64,000 nt of DNA, taken from positions 372,001-436,000 of the forward strand of contig NZ_LQGV01000003.1 in assembly GCF_001620065.1 (NCBI RefSeq). Reading direction: 5' to 3'. Source of the stretch: Microbacterium sp. TNHR37B. Its GTDB lineage: Bacteria > Actinomycetota > Actinomycetes > Actinomycetales > Microbacteriaceae. Below, piece by piece: positions 1 to 6,941 of the stretch (position 1 is its first letter; each line of letters begins with the position of its first letter). The position numbers and the translations under genes are program-made. The notes under the pieces were generated by a model that saw only the letters and a list, made by a program, of their open reading frames with translations, did not search any database and was not told the origin of the DNA.

Positions 1-1
1 G

Positions 2-826
2 CAGGATCAGCTCTGGCGCCAGCAACAACAAGACGCGGTCCGCGCCGCACGGGAACAGGCCCGCCGCGAGCGTCAGGCACGCGCCGCGGGCTTCTCCGCG
101 GCGGCCGCGGAACGTCAGCGCGTGCGACGGGCGACGAACCCGCGCGCCCCGTTCGCCTTCATCGCCGCGGCCATCGGCGTCGGTGTCCTCGCCGGCACGA
201 TCACGGCGCTGCAGCACGGGGGCTCCCTCGCTCCGGCGCGCGGACTCTTCGTGGCGGCCGCCGTGCTGGCGGTCGCGATGATCATCGCGGGGGTCGTCCG
301 TCGACGCAGCGGATTTCTGGCGTTCCTCACCGCGCTCACCCTCACGGGAGGCGCGATCGCCGTCGCCGTTCCCGCGGCGATCGACCTTCATCTCGGCTCC
401 TACGGCATCTCCAACCTGGGCCGTTCCGCCTCGTCGGACAGCGCCCCCTTCCGTCAGCCATGGGGCGATCTGAGCATCACGCTCGCCGATACCGGCCGCG
501 ACGGCGCGACCTACGTGGACAAGCGACAGGGCTCCACGTTCATCGGGGTACAGCCCGGCGTGGAGGTGACCGTCGAAGTCACCACGGACGCCGCGGCTGT
601 CGTGGCTTCCGGAACGGACACGCCGACACCCTGGACCGAGTTCTCGGACATGCCCGGCGGCACCGTCGAGACCCTTCCCGACGGACGACAGCTCTACCGG
701 GTCACCGCGACGGCGGGACCCGAGCCCGCAACGACCCGCCACCGGGTCGTCATCGACCAGGACGCCGGCTACGTCGAGCTCTACTTGGAAAGCCCGGCCA
801 CCCCCACGGAAGGCGACGGACAATGA
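2..826 (+). CDS. C-terminal part of a PspC-like membrane protein (5' end outside window)
   Basis: The frame is open from base 2, so the start lies upstream of the window. The visible part begins with a Gln/Arg/Ala-rich charged stretch, then about three hydrophobic segments in the first 130 residues, then a soluble beta-rich tail (roughly the last 130 residues) with no catalytic motif. A charged linker before a short membrane block and a C-terminal exterior domain is how actinobacterial PspC-domain proteins end, but the PspC domain itself is not visible, so that name is an inference. It overlaps the next gene by 4 nt (ATGA), implying translational coupling. Confidence 0.6.
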   Translation, partial: QDQLWRQQQQDAVRAAREQARRERQARAAGFSAAAAERQRVRRATNPRAPFAFIAAAIGVGVLAGTITALQHGGSLAPARGLFVAAAVLAVAMIIAGVVRRRSGFLAFLTALTLTGGAIAVAVPAAIDLHLGSYGISNLGRSASSDSAPFRQPWGDLSITLADTGRDGATYVDKRQGSTFIGVQPGVEVTVEVTTDAAAVVASGTDTPTPWTEFSDMPGGTVETLPDGRQLYRVTATAGPEPATTRHRVVIDQDAGYVELYLESPATPTEGDGQ

Positions 827-1212
827 GCGACCTCGACGACATCCTCACCGACGAGCCGGCACCGTCGGCCACGAGCAACGCGTCGGGCCTGTCCCCGAGC
901 ACTCGCGAGCCCGTGCCGCTGCAACCGCGGACACGCTGGGCCGCCATCGTGTGGGGCATCGTGTTCGGGGCCCTTGCCCTCGGCGGCCTCGCGCTGGTCT
1001 CCGACGGCACGCGCTTTGCCGACGTCGTGGCATGGAGCGCGGATCTGCAGCTCGCCACGGTGATCGGGTACGGTCTTCTCGTCGTCGGGAGCCTGGCGCT
1101 CATCCTCGGCGCCGTGGGCCTCCTCCGCCGCGCACAGGTCACCCTCGCCCGACGCCGCGCCGGCGAGCGGGAAGTCGCACAGGAGCTGCCCACCGTGGCG
1201 GAGCGAGAATGA
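823..1212 (+). CDS. small membrane protein, two predicted helices, unknown function
   Basis: 129 residues. An acidic, Ser/Pro-rich N-terminal tail of about 40 residues is followed by two hydrophobic helices (about 43-60 and 77-98) and a basic C-terminal tail rich in Arg. The ATG start overlaps the stop of the preceding gene by 4 nt, which fixes the start and suggests an operon with the upstream membrane gene and the YccF gene. I recognise no enzymatic motif. Genes of this kind sit beside PspC-like proteins in actinobacteria, so an envelope-stress accessory role is possible but unproven. Confidence 0.7.
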   Translation: MSDLDDILTDEPAPSATSNASGLSPSTREPVPLQPRTRWAAIVWGIVFGALALGGLALVSDGTRFADVVAWSADLQLATVIGYGLLVVGSLALILGAVGLLRRAQVTLARRRAGEREVAQELPTVAERE

Positions 1213-1216
1213 GACC

Positions 1217-1615
1217 GTGCGCACCATCCTGAACATCGTCTGGATCGTCTTCGCGGGCTTCTGGCTCTTCGTGGGGTACGTGGTGGCCGGGGTGCTGCTG
1301 TGTCTTCCGATCATCACGATCCCGTGGGCGATCGCGTCGTTCCGGACCGCCGGCTATGTCATCTGGCCCTTCGGGCGCACGATCGTCGACAAGCCGACCG
1401 CAGGGGTCGGCTCCTTTCTCGGCAACGTCGTGTGGGTGATCCTCGCCGGATGGTGGCTCGCGCTGGGCCATCTCGTGAGCGGCATCGCCCTGTGCATCAC
1501 CATCATCGGCATCCCGATGGCGATCGCCGACTTCAAGATGATCCCGATCTCCCTCATGCCGCTCGGCAAGGACATCGTCTCCACGCGTAGCGGGGCCTTC
1601 GACCCCGCCCGCTGA
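1217..1615 (+). CDS. YccF domain membrane protein
   Basis: 132 residues with two copies of a hydrophobic repeat: each has a Trp/Gly-rich helix followed by a 'C-x-P/T-I-I-x-I-P-x-A' segment (residues about 5-40 and 70-105), the hallmark of the YccF family of inner-membrane proteins. The start is GTG, 4 nt after the previous stop, so the gene is the last of a three-gene membrane operon. The molecular function of YccF proteins is not known to me; the paired repeats suggest four membrane passes. Confidence 0.85.
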   Translation: MRTILNIVWIVFAGFWLFVGYVVAGVLLCLPIITIPWAIASFRTAGYVIWPFGRTIVDKPTAGVGSFLGNVVWVILAGWWLALGHLVSGIALCITIIGIPMAIADFKMIPISLMPLGKDIVSTRSGAFDPAR

Positions 1616-1707
1616 CCGTCACGAACAGACGCAAAGCGCAATCACAGGTCACACTCCTGGCCACGCCCACGCCGCCGGGTTAGCGTGGGGACCACTCACC
1701 ACACCTT

Positions 1708-1783
1708 CGCGGCGATCCGGGCGGTCCCGGGCACCGGCTCATACCCGGTCGCGTTGCGGGTTCGACTCCCGCCGTCGCGTCCA
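1708..1783 (+). tRNA. tRNA-like gene with CAT anticodon and encoded CCA, atypical D-arm
   Basis: A full cloverleaf can be drawn over 76 nt. The acceptor 1708-1714 pairs with 1773-1779 (7 bp, one G:U). The anticodon stem ACCGG/CCGGT (1733-1737, 1745-1749) closes a 7-nt loop with CAT at 1740-1742. The T-stem GCGGG/CCCGC closes a loop TTCGACT (1761-1767). A discriminator T and CCA follow. The D-arm is odd: 1717-1720 CCGG pairs with 1727-1730 CCGG around a short GCGGTC loop, and the canonical T8, A14 and A21 are absent. It lacks the three G:C pairs of an initiator, so elongator tRNA-Met or tRNA-Ile2 is the nearest assignment. A possible -10 box TAGCGT lies at 1681-1686. It may be a diverged or decaying tRNA. 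Confidence 0.5.
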
Positions 1784-1891
1784 CTCCCGAGAGGGCCCCG
1801 CCCGCGTGTGGAATGAAATGATTCGCGCTCCTCGCCGACGAGTGCCGGCGATGACGCCACACTTCGCCCCGCGTTGTTCGATCGATCTTCC

Positions 1892-1951
1892 GGTATTCCT
1901 GTACATGTGCTTACATATAAACCTGTAACTACGATCACAGGAATACCTGTA
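1892..1951 (+). promoter_or_regulatory. candidate operator/promoter of the toxin-antitoxin-like pair
   Basis: An AT-rich island in GC-rich DNA. A perfect 11-bp inverted repeat GGTATTCCTGT (1892-1902) / ACAGGAATACC (1937-1947) encloses it. The hexamer CCTGTA occurs three times in direct orientation at exactly 24-bp steps (1898, 1922, 1946). Candidate -10 boxes inside are TATAAA (1916-1921) and TACGAT (1930-1935). An SD-like GAGGAGAG lies just downstream before the ATG at 1966. The layout fits autoregulation by the winged-helix first gene product; that binding is inferred. Confidence 0.6.
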
Positions 1952-1965
1952 GACCGAGGAGAGCG

Positions 1966-2574
1966 ATGAAGGGCAACGAACTGGTGTGGCGCTCTCTCGC
2001 CGATCGCGCACTCCAAGGGCAACGGACCTGGCGGAACGTCACCGAGCTTGCCTACGACGCCGGCGTTCCGAGCACGACGGCCTACCTTGCTCTCGAGCGC
2101 CTCGAAAGCAACGGGACCGTCGATCGATACAGCCGTGGCGGTCTCGCGGTCGTCAGCGTCGACAAGCTATTGACCATGCTGTGCGCCTGGCGCAATCTCG
2201 GGCGTGACACCCTCGCGTGGACGACTCGCGAGGGTATCGACCCATTGCTCCAGTCAGACAAGGGCCCATACGCCCTCGGCGGCCCGGACGCAGCGAGCAC
2301 GATTCTGAACGGGCGTGCCGTGGCGGACTTCAGCGAGCACATCGTGTACCTCCCGGCGTCCGCGAACCTCGCTGATCTCCCTCCCGGCAACGACGTCCGT
2401 GTGCTCACGATGGACAAGCGTGCCGCGAGGACCTGGAACGGGTACTCGAGCCTTGCTCAGACATATGCGGATCTCTTTGCAACCCCCGGGTGGCAGGCGT
2501 CCGAGTTCCGAGAGGCGCTACGTGACAGGTTCGTGCGAGAACGCGAATGGGATCAGGAAGGCGACGGGCGATGA
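1966..2574 (+). CDS. winged-helix, AbiEi/MenA-like putative antitoxin
   Basis: 202 residues. The N-terminal 60 residues read as a winged helix-turn-helix (TWRNVTELA..AGVPSTTAYLALERLESNG), followed by a mixed alpha/beta domain with a 'YALGGPDAA' segment, as in AbiEi-type and Rv2827c/MenA-type antitoxins. A clean GAGGAGAG Shine-Dalgarno supports the ATG. The stop overlaps the nucleotidyltransferase start by 4 nt, the usual antitoxin-first, toxin-second order. The likely role is neutralising and co-repressing the downstream protein. Family assignment is by pattern, not by search; a stand-alone transcription factor is the alternative. The codons look less GC-biased than in neighbouring genes, hinting at horizontal transfer. 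Confidence 0.65.
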   Translation: MKGNELVWRSLADRALQGQRTWRNVTELAYDAGVPSTTAYLALERLESNGTVDRYSRGGLAVVSVDKLLTMLCAWRNLGRDTLAWTTREGIDPLLQSDKGPYALGGPDAASTILNGRAVADFSEHIVYLPASANLADLPPGNDVRVLTMDKRAARTWNGYSSLAQTYADLFATPGWQASEFREALRDRFVREREWDQEGDGR

Positions 2575-3284
2575 CGATCCTCGGCGGAGACGACGAGGGT
2601 CGGCTGCGGGCGTTGCTGGACTCGCTCGGATACGATCTCGAGCCTTCGATCCTCATCGGAGGATGGGCGACGAATGCGCGCGTCGGGGGTGAGATCAGCC
2701 ATGACATCGACCTCATCATCACAGAGCAGAGCCTCCGCCAGCGGCTCCCCGAGCGCCTCACCGGCTACAGCGAGAACCGCCTCCACAGCGGAGGACGGAA
2801 AGCCCGGGGCGACGCGGACGGCGTCCACGTCGACGCCTACTTCCCCTATGAGTCCAAACTCGGCTCGAAGCTGCTCCTCGACGTCGGTGTGCTCACGCAG
2901 TACGTCGATCCCGACCTCAAGGTCGAGGGTTGGCTCATGCTGACGCTCGACGCACACATCGCCACGAAGGTCGCCGCCCTGCTCGACCGACACGCGACGG
3001 AGAAGGGCAGGAAAGATGCCCGCGAACTCGTGGCGCTGATCGACTCCGGCGGCACTGCCGCGGGAGTCATCGAGGTTCTTCTCGCCTCGTGCGGCGGGCC
3101 GGCGGGCGATGTTCCCGACCACGTGCGCACGACATTCGAGCTCCTCCCCAAGCTCGCTGGCCTCAACCAAAAGGACCGGCGCCGCTACGCGTCGCTCGCG
3201 CGCGAATGGGTCGAGGAAGCCGAACTGCGACTTCGGCGCGCGGCAGACGGGCACGCGGGGCCGACACTCAGTGGGGGCGCGTGA
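2571..3284 (+). CDS. AbiEii/MenT-like nucleotidyltransferase, putative toxin
   Basis: 237 residues. The N-terminal core has the nucleotidyltransferase signature: 'IGGWATNARVGG' (about residues 25-36), then 'HDIDLII' with the paired Asp metal ligands, and a third acidic residue in 'VHVDAYFPY'. A later 'ATKVAALLDRHATEKGRKDARELVAL' helix pair supplies the Lys/Arg and KD positions conserved in AbiEii and MenT proteins (type IV toxin-antitoxin or abortive infection). Characterised relatives add nucleotides to the 3' ends of tRNAs or otherwise block growth. The start is chosen from the ATGA overlap with the antitoxin-like gene; there is no separate SD, so translation is probably coupled. The target is not inferable from sequence. 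Confidence 0.7.
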   Translation: MTILGGDDEGRLRALLDSLGYDLEPSILIGGWATNARVGGEISHDIDLIITEQSLRQRLPERLTGYSENRLHSGGRKARGDADGVHVDAYFPYESKLGSKLLLDVGVLTQYVDPDLKVEGWLMLTLDAHIATKVAALLDRHATEKGRKDARELVALIDSGGTAAGVIEVLLASCGGPAGDVPDHVRTTFELLPKLAGLNQKDRRRYASLAREWVEEAELRLRRAADGHAGPTLSGGA

Positions 3285-3367
3285 TGCGGGACCCGTGGGC
3301 TGACGCTACACACCTGCGGACCCGCCGCCCGTCGTGCCGACGTAGATCGCCACGGAGCTCGGCGAGC

Positions 3368-3715
3368 TCACCATCCGTGCGCGTTGAGCCAGGCCCGACG
3401 CCGGGCCACCTCGGCATCCGACTCCGTCGCGTCGGATGTGTCATGGACCAGCAACGCACCCGTCGCATCACGCGCGATGAAGCGGAGGCACTCCGGGCAC
3501 AGCGCGCGGCCCTCGGGATATCCATCGGGGAGCGGCTCGGCCGGCTCGGCCTCACGGCCCGAGCCGGGGCAGCGCGCGGGATCCGATCCCGCGCCGCTCC
3601 ACATGATCGCGCGGTGTCGATGGAGCCCCGCATGGCCGAGCGGACGCGTGCAGCGCTTTCCCTCCCGACGCTCGCGGCAGAAGCGCACGACGCCCGACTC
3701 GACGGCATCCGGCAT
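3368..3715 (-). CDS. small Cys/His-rich, zinc-ribbon-like protein
   Basis: 115 residues. Cys and His are arranged as C-x8-C followed by HxxxHxH near residues 13-34, then 'CPGSG' and a 'CPEC' knuckle around residue 75, with a Trp-containing C-terminus. This suggests one or two structural zinc sites; I know no catalytic role. The ATG is 7 nt downstream of a TACTGT -10 box, so the mRNA is probably leaderless. It is divergent from the membrane gene at 3811. The frame choice rests on the ordered metal-binding pattern and that promoter. Confidence 0.6.
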   Translation of the reverse strand: MPDAVESGVVRFCRERREGKRCTRPLGHAGLHRHRAIMWSGAGSDPARCPGSGREAEPAEPLPDGYPEGRALCPECLRFIARDATGALLVHDTSDATESDAEVARRRAWLNAHGW

Positions 3716-3722
3716 GCTCCCG

Positions 3723-3728
3723 ACAGTA
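3723..3728 (-). promoter_or_regulatory. -10 box TACTGT, leaderless start
   Basis: The hexamer ends 7 nt before the ATG at 3715, placing the transcription start at or beside the start codon. No clear -35 was needed to see the pattern. Confidence 0.5.
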
Positions 3729-3797
3729 GTCGGGGTACCGCCGGATGCCGTCGAGATGTTCCGGCCCGGGGCCGCCGCCCCGGCGCTGGGCCCGCGG

Positions 3798-3803
3798 TAG
3801 CGT
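3798..3803 (+). promoter_or_regulatory. -10 box TAGCGT, leaderless start
   Basis: The hexamer ends 7 nt before the GTG at 3811. It decides for that GTG over the in-frame GTG at 3802, which lies inside the box. Confidence 0.5.
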
Positions 3804-3810
3804 GCGACTC

Positions 3811-4362
3811 GTGGAGTTCTCTCCGTACGGACTCGCGTTCAGCCTGGCCCTGCTCGCACCCTCTCTCCTGCTCGCATGGTGGCCACCGCGCCACCCCCTT
3901 CCGCGGCTTCGCGTCGCCTGGCCTCTCGCGGCGGCCGAGCGACTCGGGCAGGCACTGGCGCTCGTGCTGCCGGTGGTGAGCGGGGCGACCGGCCCGCTCA
4001 CCCCCGCGCAGTCGGTGCTCGGGTGCACGACGGGGGTGCTGTTTCTCGCCTACGCGGCACTGTGGGTGCGGTATCTGGCCAAAGGCCGCGAACCGGAACT
4101 GCTCTACGGCCGATGGGCCGGTGTTCCGGTACCGCTCGCCCTCCTCCCGATCCTCGCGGTGACGGCGTGTGCGGGGTGGCTGGGAAGCCCGTGGATCCTG
4201 GCCGCGGGGGTCATCCTTGCCGCCGGGCACCTTCCGATCTCGCTCCAGATCGCTCAGCGCCTCCGGAACGAGCCGCCCAAGATCCCCCGCCCGGGGGAGG
4301 CGCAGGGAGCCGCCGCGTCCTACCGTGGGGACGGACACACAGATCGCGAGGAGAACACGTGA
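3811..4362 (+). CDS. integral membrane protein of unknown function
   Basis: 183 residues with about five hydrophobic helices and short polar connections; the C-terminal 30 residues are polar. I see no transporter or enzyme motif. The GTG start is set by a TAGCGT -10 box 7 nt upstream (leaderless mRNA). The stop overlaps the following small membrane gene, which has its own Shine-Dalgarno within this gene's 3' end, so the two form an operon. Confidence 0.65.
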   Translation: MEFSPYGLAFSLALLAPSLLLAWWPPRHPLPRLRVAWPLAAAERLGQALALVLPVVSGATGPLTPAQSVLGCTTGVLFLAYAALWVRYLAKGREPELLYGRWAGVPVPLALLPILAVTACAGWLGSPWILAAGVILAAGHLPISLQIAQRLRNEPPKIPRPGEAQGAAASYRGDGHTDREENT

Positions 4363-4649
4363 ACCCTCCGCACGACAACCGTTCGCCCGACCCGCAGGGC
4401 ACCCCGCCGGACCCGCCGGCGATGATCGCGGTCTGGTGCTTCGTCGGCGCGACCTTCCTGTTCGCCCTGCCGATCACGCTCTTCCCCGGCGCTCCACCGT
4501 GGGTGCGCATCGTCACGACGGTCCTGGGGTTCGTCGCGATCGTGCTGGGAGGTGCACGGCTCCATCAGGAAGTGTCGTTCCTGCGCGAAAAGACGAGCGA
4601 CGCCCGGGCCGCAGGTGATGAGCCGCCCCACCCGGGAGGCGACCGGTGA
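4359..4649 (+). CDS. small two-helix membrane protein
   Basis: 96 residues. A Pro-rich polar N-terminus of about 20 residues is followed by two hydrophobic segments (about 24-43 and 50-66) and a charged tail. GTG start at 4359 with GCGAGGAG just upstream, overlapping the previous stop by 4 nt. No recognised domain. Confidence 0.6.
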   Translation: MNPPHDNRSPDPQGTPPDPPAMIAVWCFVGATFLFALPITLFPGAPPWVRIVTTVLGFVAIVLGGARLHQEVSFLREKTSDARAAGDEPPHPGGDR

Positions 4650-4683
4650 GTCGCACCCCGGGGCGCACCCGTCGCCTTGGAGA

Positions 4684-6246
4684 ATGAGCCTCATGGCTGC
4701 TCCCCCCGTCGAGTTCAGCGAGGTCGCCGGACTGCCGACCTACGCGCGCGACGTCCGCACGACGTTCGAGGGGGCCCTCACCTTCGGAGTGGGCCTGCGG
4801 GATGAGACCGCACGCACTGCCGGGACGGCGCACCTGCTGGAACACCTCGTCATGGCGCGGGTCGGACGGGTCGATGTCGTCCACAACGCCACCACGAGCG
4901 ACGAGACCATCAGCTTCTTCGCACAGGGTCCGCCGTCGGCCGTCGCCGACTTCCTGGGCCGGGTGTCACGCGCCGTCTCCACACTCGTCGAGATCTCCGA
5001 CGCCGATGTCGCCGAGCAGCAGCGCATCATCAGCATCGAACTCGGCGACGACGACGAGCGCCCCGGCCGAGGACACCTGATCGACCGTTTCGGGAACCAG
5101 TCGGTCGGACTGCTGGATTTCGGCTCGCCGGCACACCGATCGCTCACCCGAGCAGAGGCGCTGGTCTTCGCCGAGACGTGGCTGCACGCGGGCAATGCCG
5201 CGCTCTCGTTCACGGGTCCGGTGCCAGAGGGACTGGAGGTCACCCTGCCGGCGGCGCGACCTCTTCCCTCCCGGCCCACCCCCCGGGTGCTGAGGAACGG
5301 GATGTGGGTGGTGAACGGCACGACGCCCGTGGTGCTCTCCCTCGTCCTCAGCGGCGAGGATCGCGCGGCGCGAGTGATCGCCGGCGCCGTCGTGCACGAC
5401 GCGCTGTTCGAGACGCTGCGCACCGAGCGCCACCTGGTCTACTCTGTGGATCCGTTCGTGGCCGCCCTCGACCGGGAGCACCGCCTCGACTGCTACGCGC
5501 TGGACCCTCGCCCCGAGAACGCCCTCGACGCCGCGAAGGAAGCGGCCACCGTCGTGCGCGCTCTGGCGACGCAGGGCCCGAGCAGCGATACGGTCGCCGC
5601 TCACATCCTCCGCTACAACATGGAGGACGAGAACCCCGCGGCCCAGGTCGCCGACCTCGACGGGCTCGTCACGAGCATCCTGCGAGGACGCCGCGCTCAC
5701 GGCGACGTCTCGCCCCCTCCGGCCGTGTGCGCGGTCACGGCGGAGGCGGTCAGAGACGTGATCGCCCGAGGGCTCGACTCTCTCTTCATCACCCTCGGCG
5801 ACGATCTCCAGGCGGACAGTGACGACCAGGTGACACACGCGCTCGGACTCCCTCCCGCGGAAGGCCCCACGTCGGCCCTCGCGACGCTGACCAAGCGGGA
5901 GCTGTTCGCCCACGGAATGAAGGACACGACCGACATCTTCGCCGGCCGGACATTCCGTGGCGCCCGGGGTGCTCAGGTCATGGTGGATGCCGAACGCATC
6001 GCGATCATCGACGATGAGGGGATCTTCGAGGTGCCCGTCACCGACCTGGCTTTGGCCACGTACTCGGAGGAGCGTCGCACCTGGGTCTTCATGGCGGGAG
6101 AAGGACACATCCTGGTGATCGACCTCGATCAGTGGCGGGGAGCCGGTGCCCTGCACGCCGCGATCGAGAAGCGGGTGCCGACCGCCATCCGGTGCACGAT
6201 CGACCGGGTGAGGACCGCGGAGCGCGGCCCGCGGGATCGCGTCTGA
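4684..6246 (+). CDS. M16-type (inverzincin) metallopeptidase-like protein
   Basis: 520 residues. Residues 50-54 are HLLEH, the inverted zinc motif HxxEH of family M16 (pitrilysin/insulinase), and Glu119 in an 'EQQRIISIEL' helix sits at about the distance expected for the third zinc ligand. The remainder looks like a second, non-metal-binding M16 half plus a short C-terminal tail, so one chain may carry both halves of the clamshell. There is no signal peptide, so it is probably cytosolic. ATG 4684 has GGAG 5 nt upstream; ATG 4693 is the alternative. Other bacterial M16 genes are often paired; this one stands alone beside small membrane-protein genes. The substrate is unknown. Confidence 0.7.
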   Translation: MSLMAAPPVEFSEVAGLPTYARDVRTTFEGALTFGVGLRDETARTAGTAHLLEHLVMARVGRVDVVHNATTSDETISFFAQGPPSAVADFLGRVSRAVSTLVEISDADVAEQQRIISIELGDDDERPGRGHLIDRFGNQSVGLLDFGSPAHRSLTRAEALVFAETWLHAGNAALSFTGPVPEGLEVTLPAARPLPSRPTPRVLRNGMWVVNGTTPVVLSLVLSGEDRAARVIAGAVVHDALFETLRTERHLVYSVDPFVAALDREHRLDCYALDPRPENALDAAKEAATVVRALATQGPSSDTVAAHILRYNMEDENPAAQVADLDGLVTSILRGRRAHGDVSPPPAVCAVTAEAVRDVIARGLDSLFITLGDDLQADSDDQVTHALGLPPAEGPTSALATLTKRELFAHGMKDTTDIFAGRTFRGARGAQVMVDAERIAIIDDEGIFEVPVTDLALATYSEERRTWVFMAGEGHILVIDLDQWRGAGALHAAIEKRVPTAIRCTIDRVRTAERGPRDRV

Positions 6247-6335
6247 GGTCGTCAGCACACCGACATCGACTTGCCCCGCGCACCCCCGATGACCGAGGCT
6301 TGTGAGTCGGGACACGCACCGCGCGAGAGGGATCC

Positions 6336-6920
6336 ATGACTGACACAGACCGCCACATCTTCGAGCCGGACGGCCGGGCCATCCCCTACGTCGACGAGGG
6401 CGCGGGCCCGGCTCTCGTGCTCATCCCCGGCAAGGGCATCGACCCCGTGCACCTGGGCACCCTCGCCCACGTGATCCTCGAAGAGGACTTCCGCATCGTC
6501 CGCGTGGGCTCCCGTCACTCCGGCGCCGACGAAGGGACGACGCTCCTGGAGGCGGCCCAGGACGTGGTCGACGTCATGGATCACCTGGGGATCGCCGACG
6601 CCTGGGTAGGCGGACACGCTTTCGGCGGCACGATCGCGCGCGCCGTCGCTCGGGCACACCACGATCGCGTCAACGGCGTGCTGCTCCTCGCGGTCGAGGC
6701 GGACGTGCCGGCCGAAGCGGAGCTCGCTCCCGACATCCCCGTCCTCGTGCTCCAGGGGGGCGACGACGAGGTCACCCCGCCCGCCAACGGCGAGGCGCTG
6801 CGGGAGTCTGCTCCGGGACTCGTGAGCGTCGTGACGATCGACGGCGCCGGACACCTGTTCGCCGCCACGCACGCCGGAGAGACCGCCGCCGTCATCGAGG
6901 ACTATCTCGACTGGGACTGA
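6336..6920 (+). CDS. alpha/beta-hydrolase fold protein with Ala at the nucleophile position
   Basis: 194 residues. The fold is recognisable: 'LVLIPG' oxyanion strand near residue 27, a nucleophile elbow 'GGHAFGG' at 92-98, 'LVLQGGDDEVTPP' (acid position) and 'GAGHLF' (His position). In catalytic relatives the elbow reads G-x-S-x-G; here residue 95 is Ala, so normal ester or amide hydrolysis is not expected. It may be a pseudoenzyme, binding protein or regulator, or use another chemistry. Compact for the family (about 250-280 residues), lacking most of the cap domain. Starts at ATG with GAGAGGGAT upstream. Confidence 0.75.
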   Translation: MTDTDRHIFEPDGRAIPYVDEGAGPALVLIPGKGIDPVHLGTLAHVILEEDFRIVRVGSRHSGADEGTTLLEAAQDVVDVMDHLGIADAWVGGHAFGGTIARAVARAHHDRVNGVLLLAVEADVPAEAELAPDIPVLVLQGGDDEVTPPANGEALRESAPGLVSVVTIDGAGHLFAATHAGETAAVIEDYLDWD

Positions 6921-6941
6921 GCTCTCCCGCCGTCGTCGGCC

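Noticed and set aside
3268..4338. 356-codon minus-strand frame
   Set aside because: It crosses the zinc-ribbon-like gene and the membrane gene in other frames, with Arg/Pro-rich composition and no motif; the two smaller genes have promoters and sensible residue patterns.
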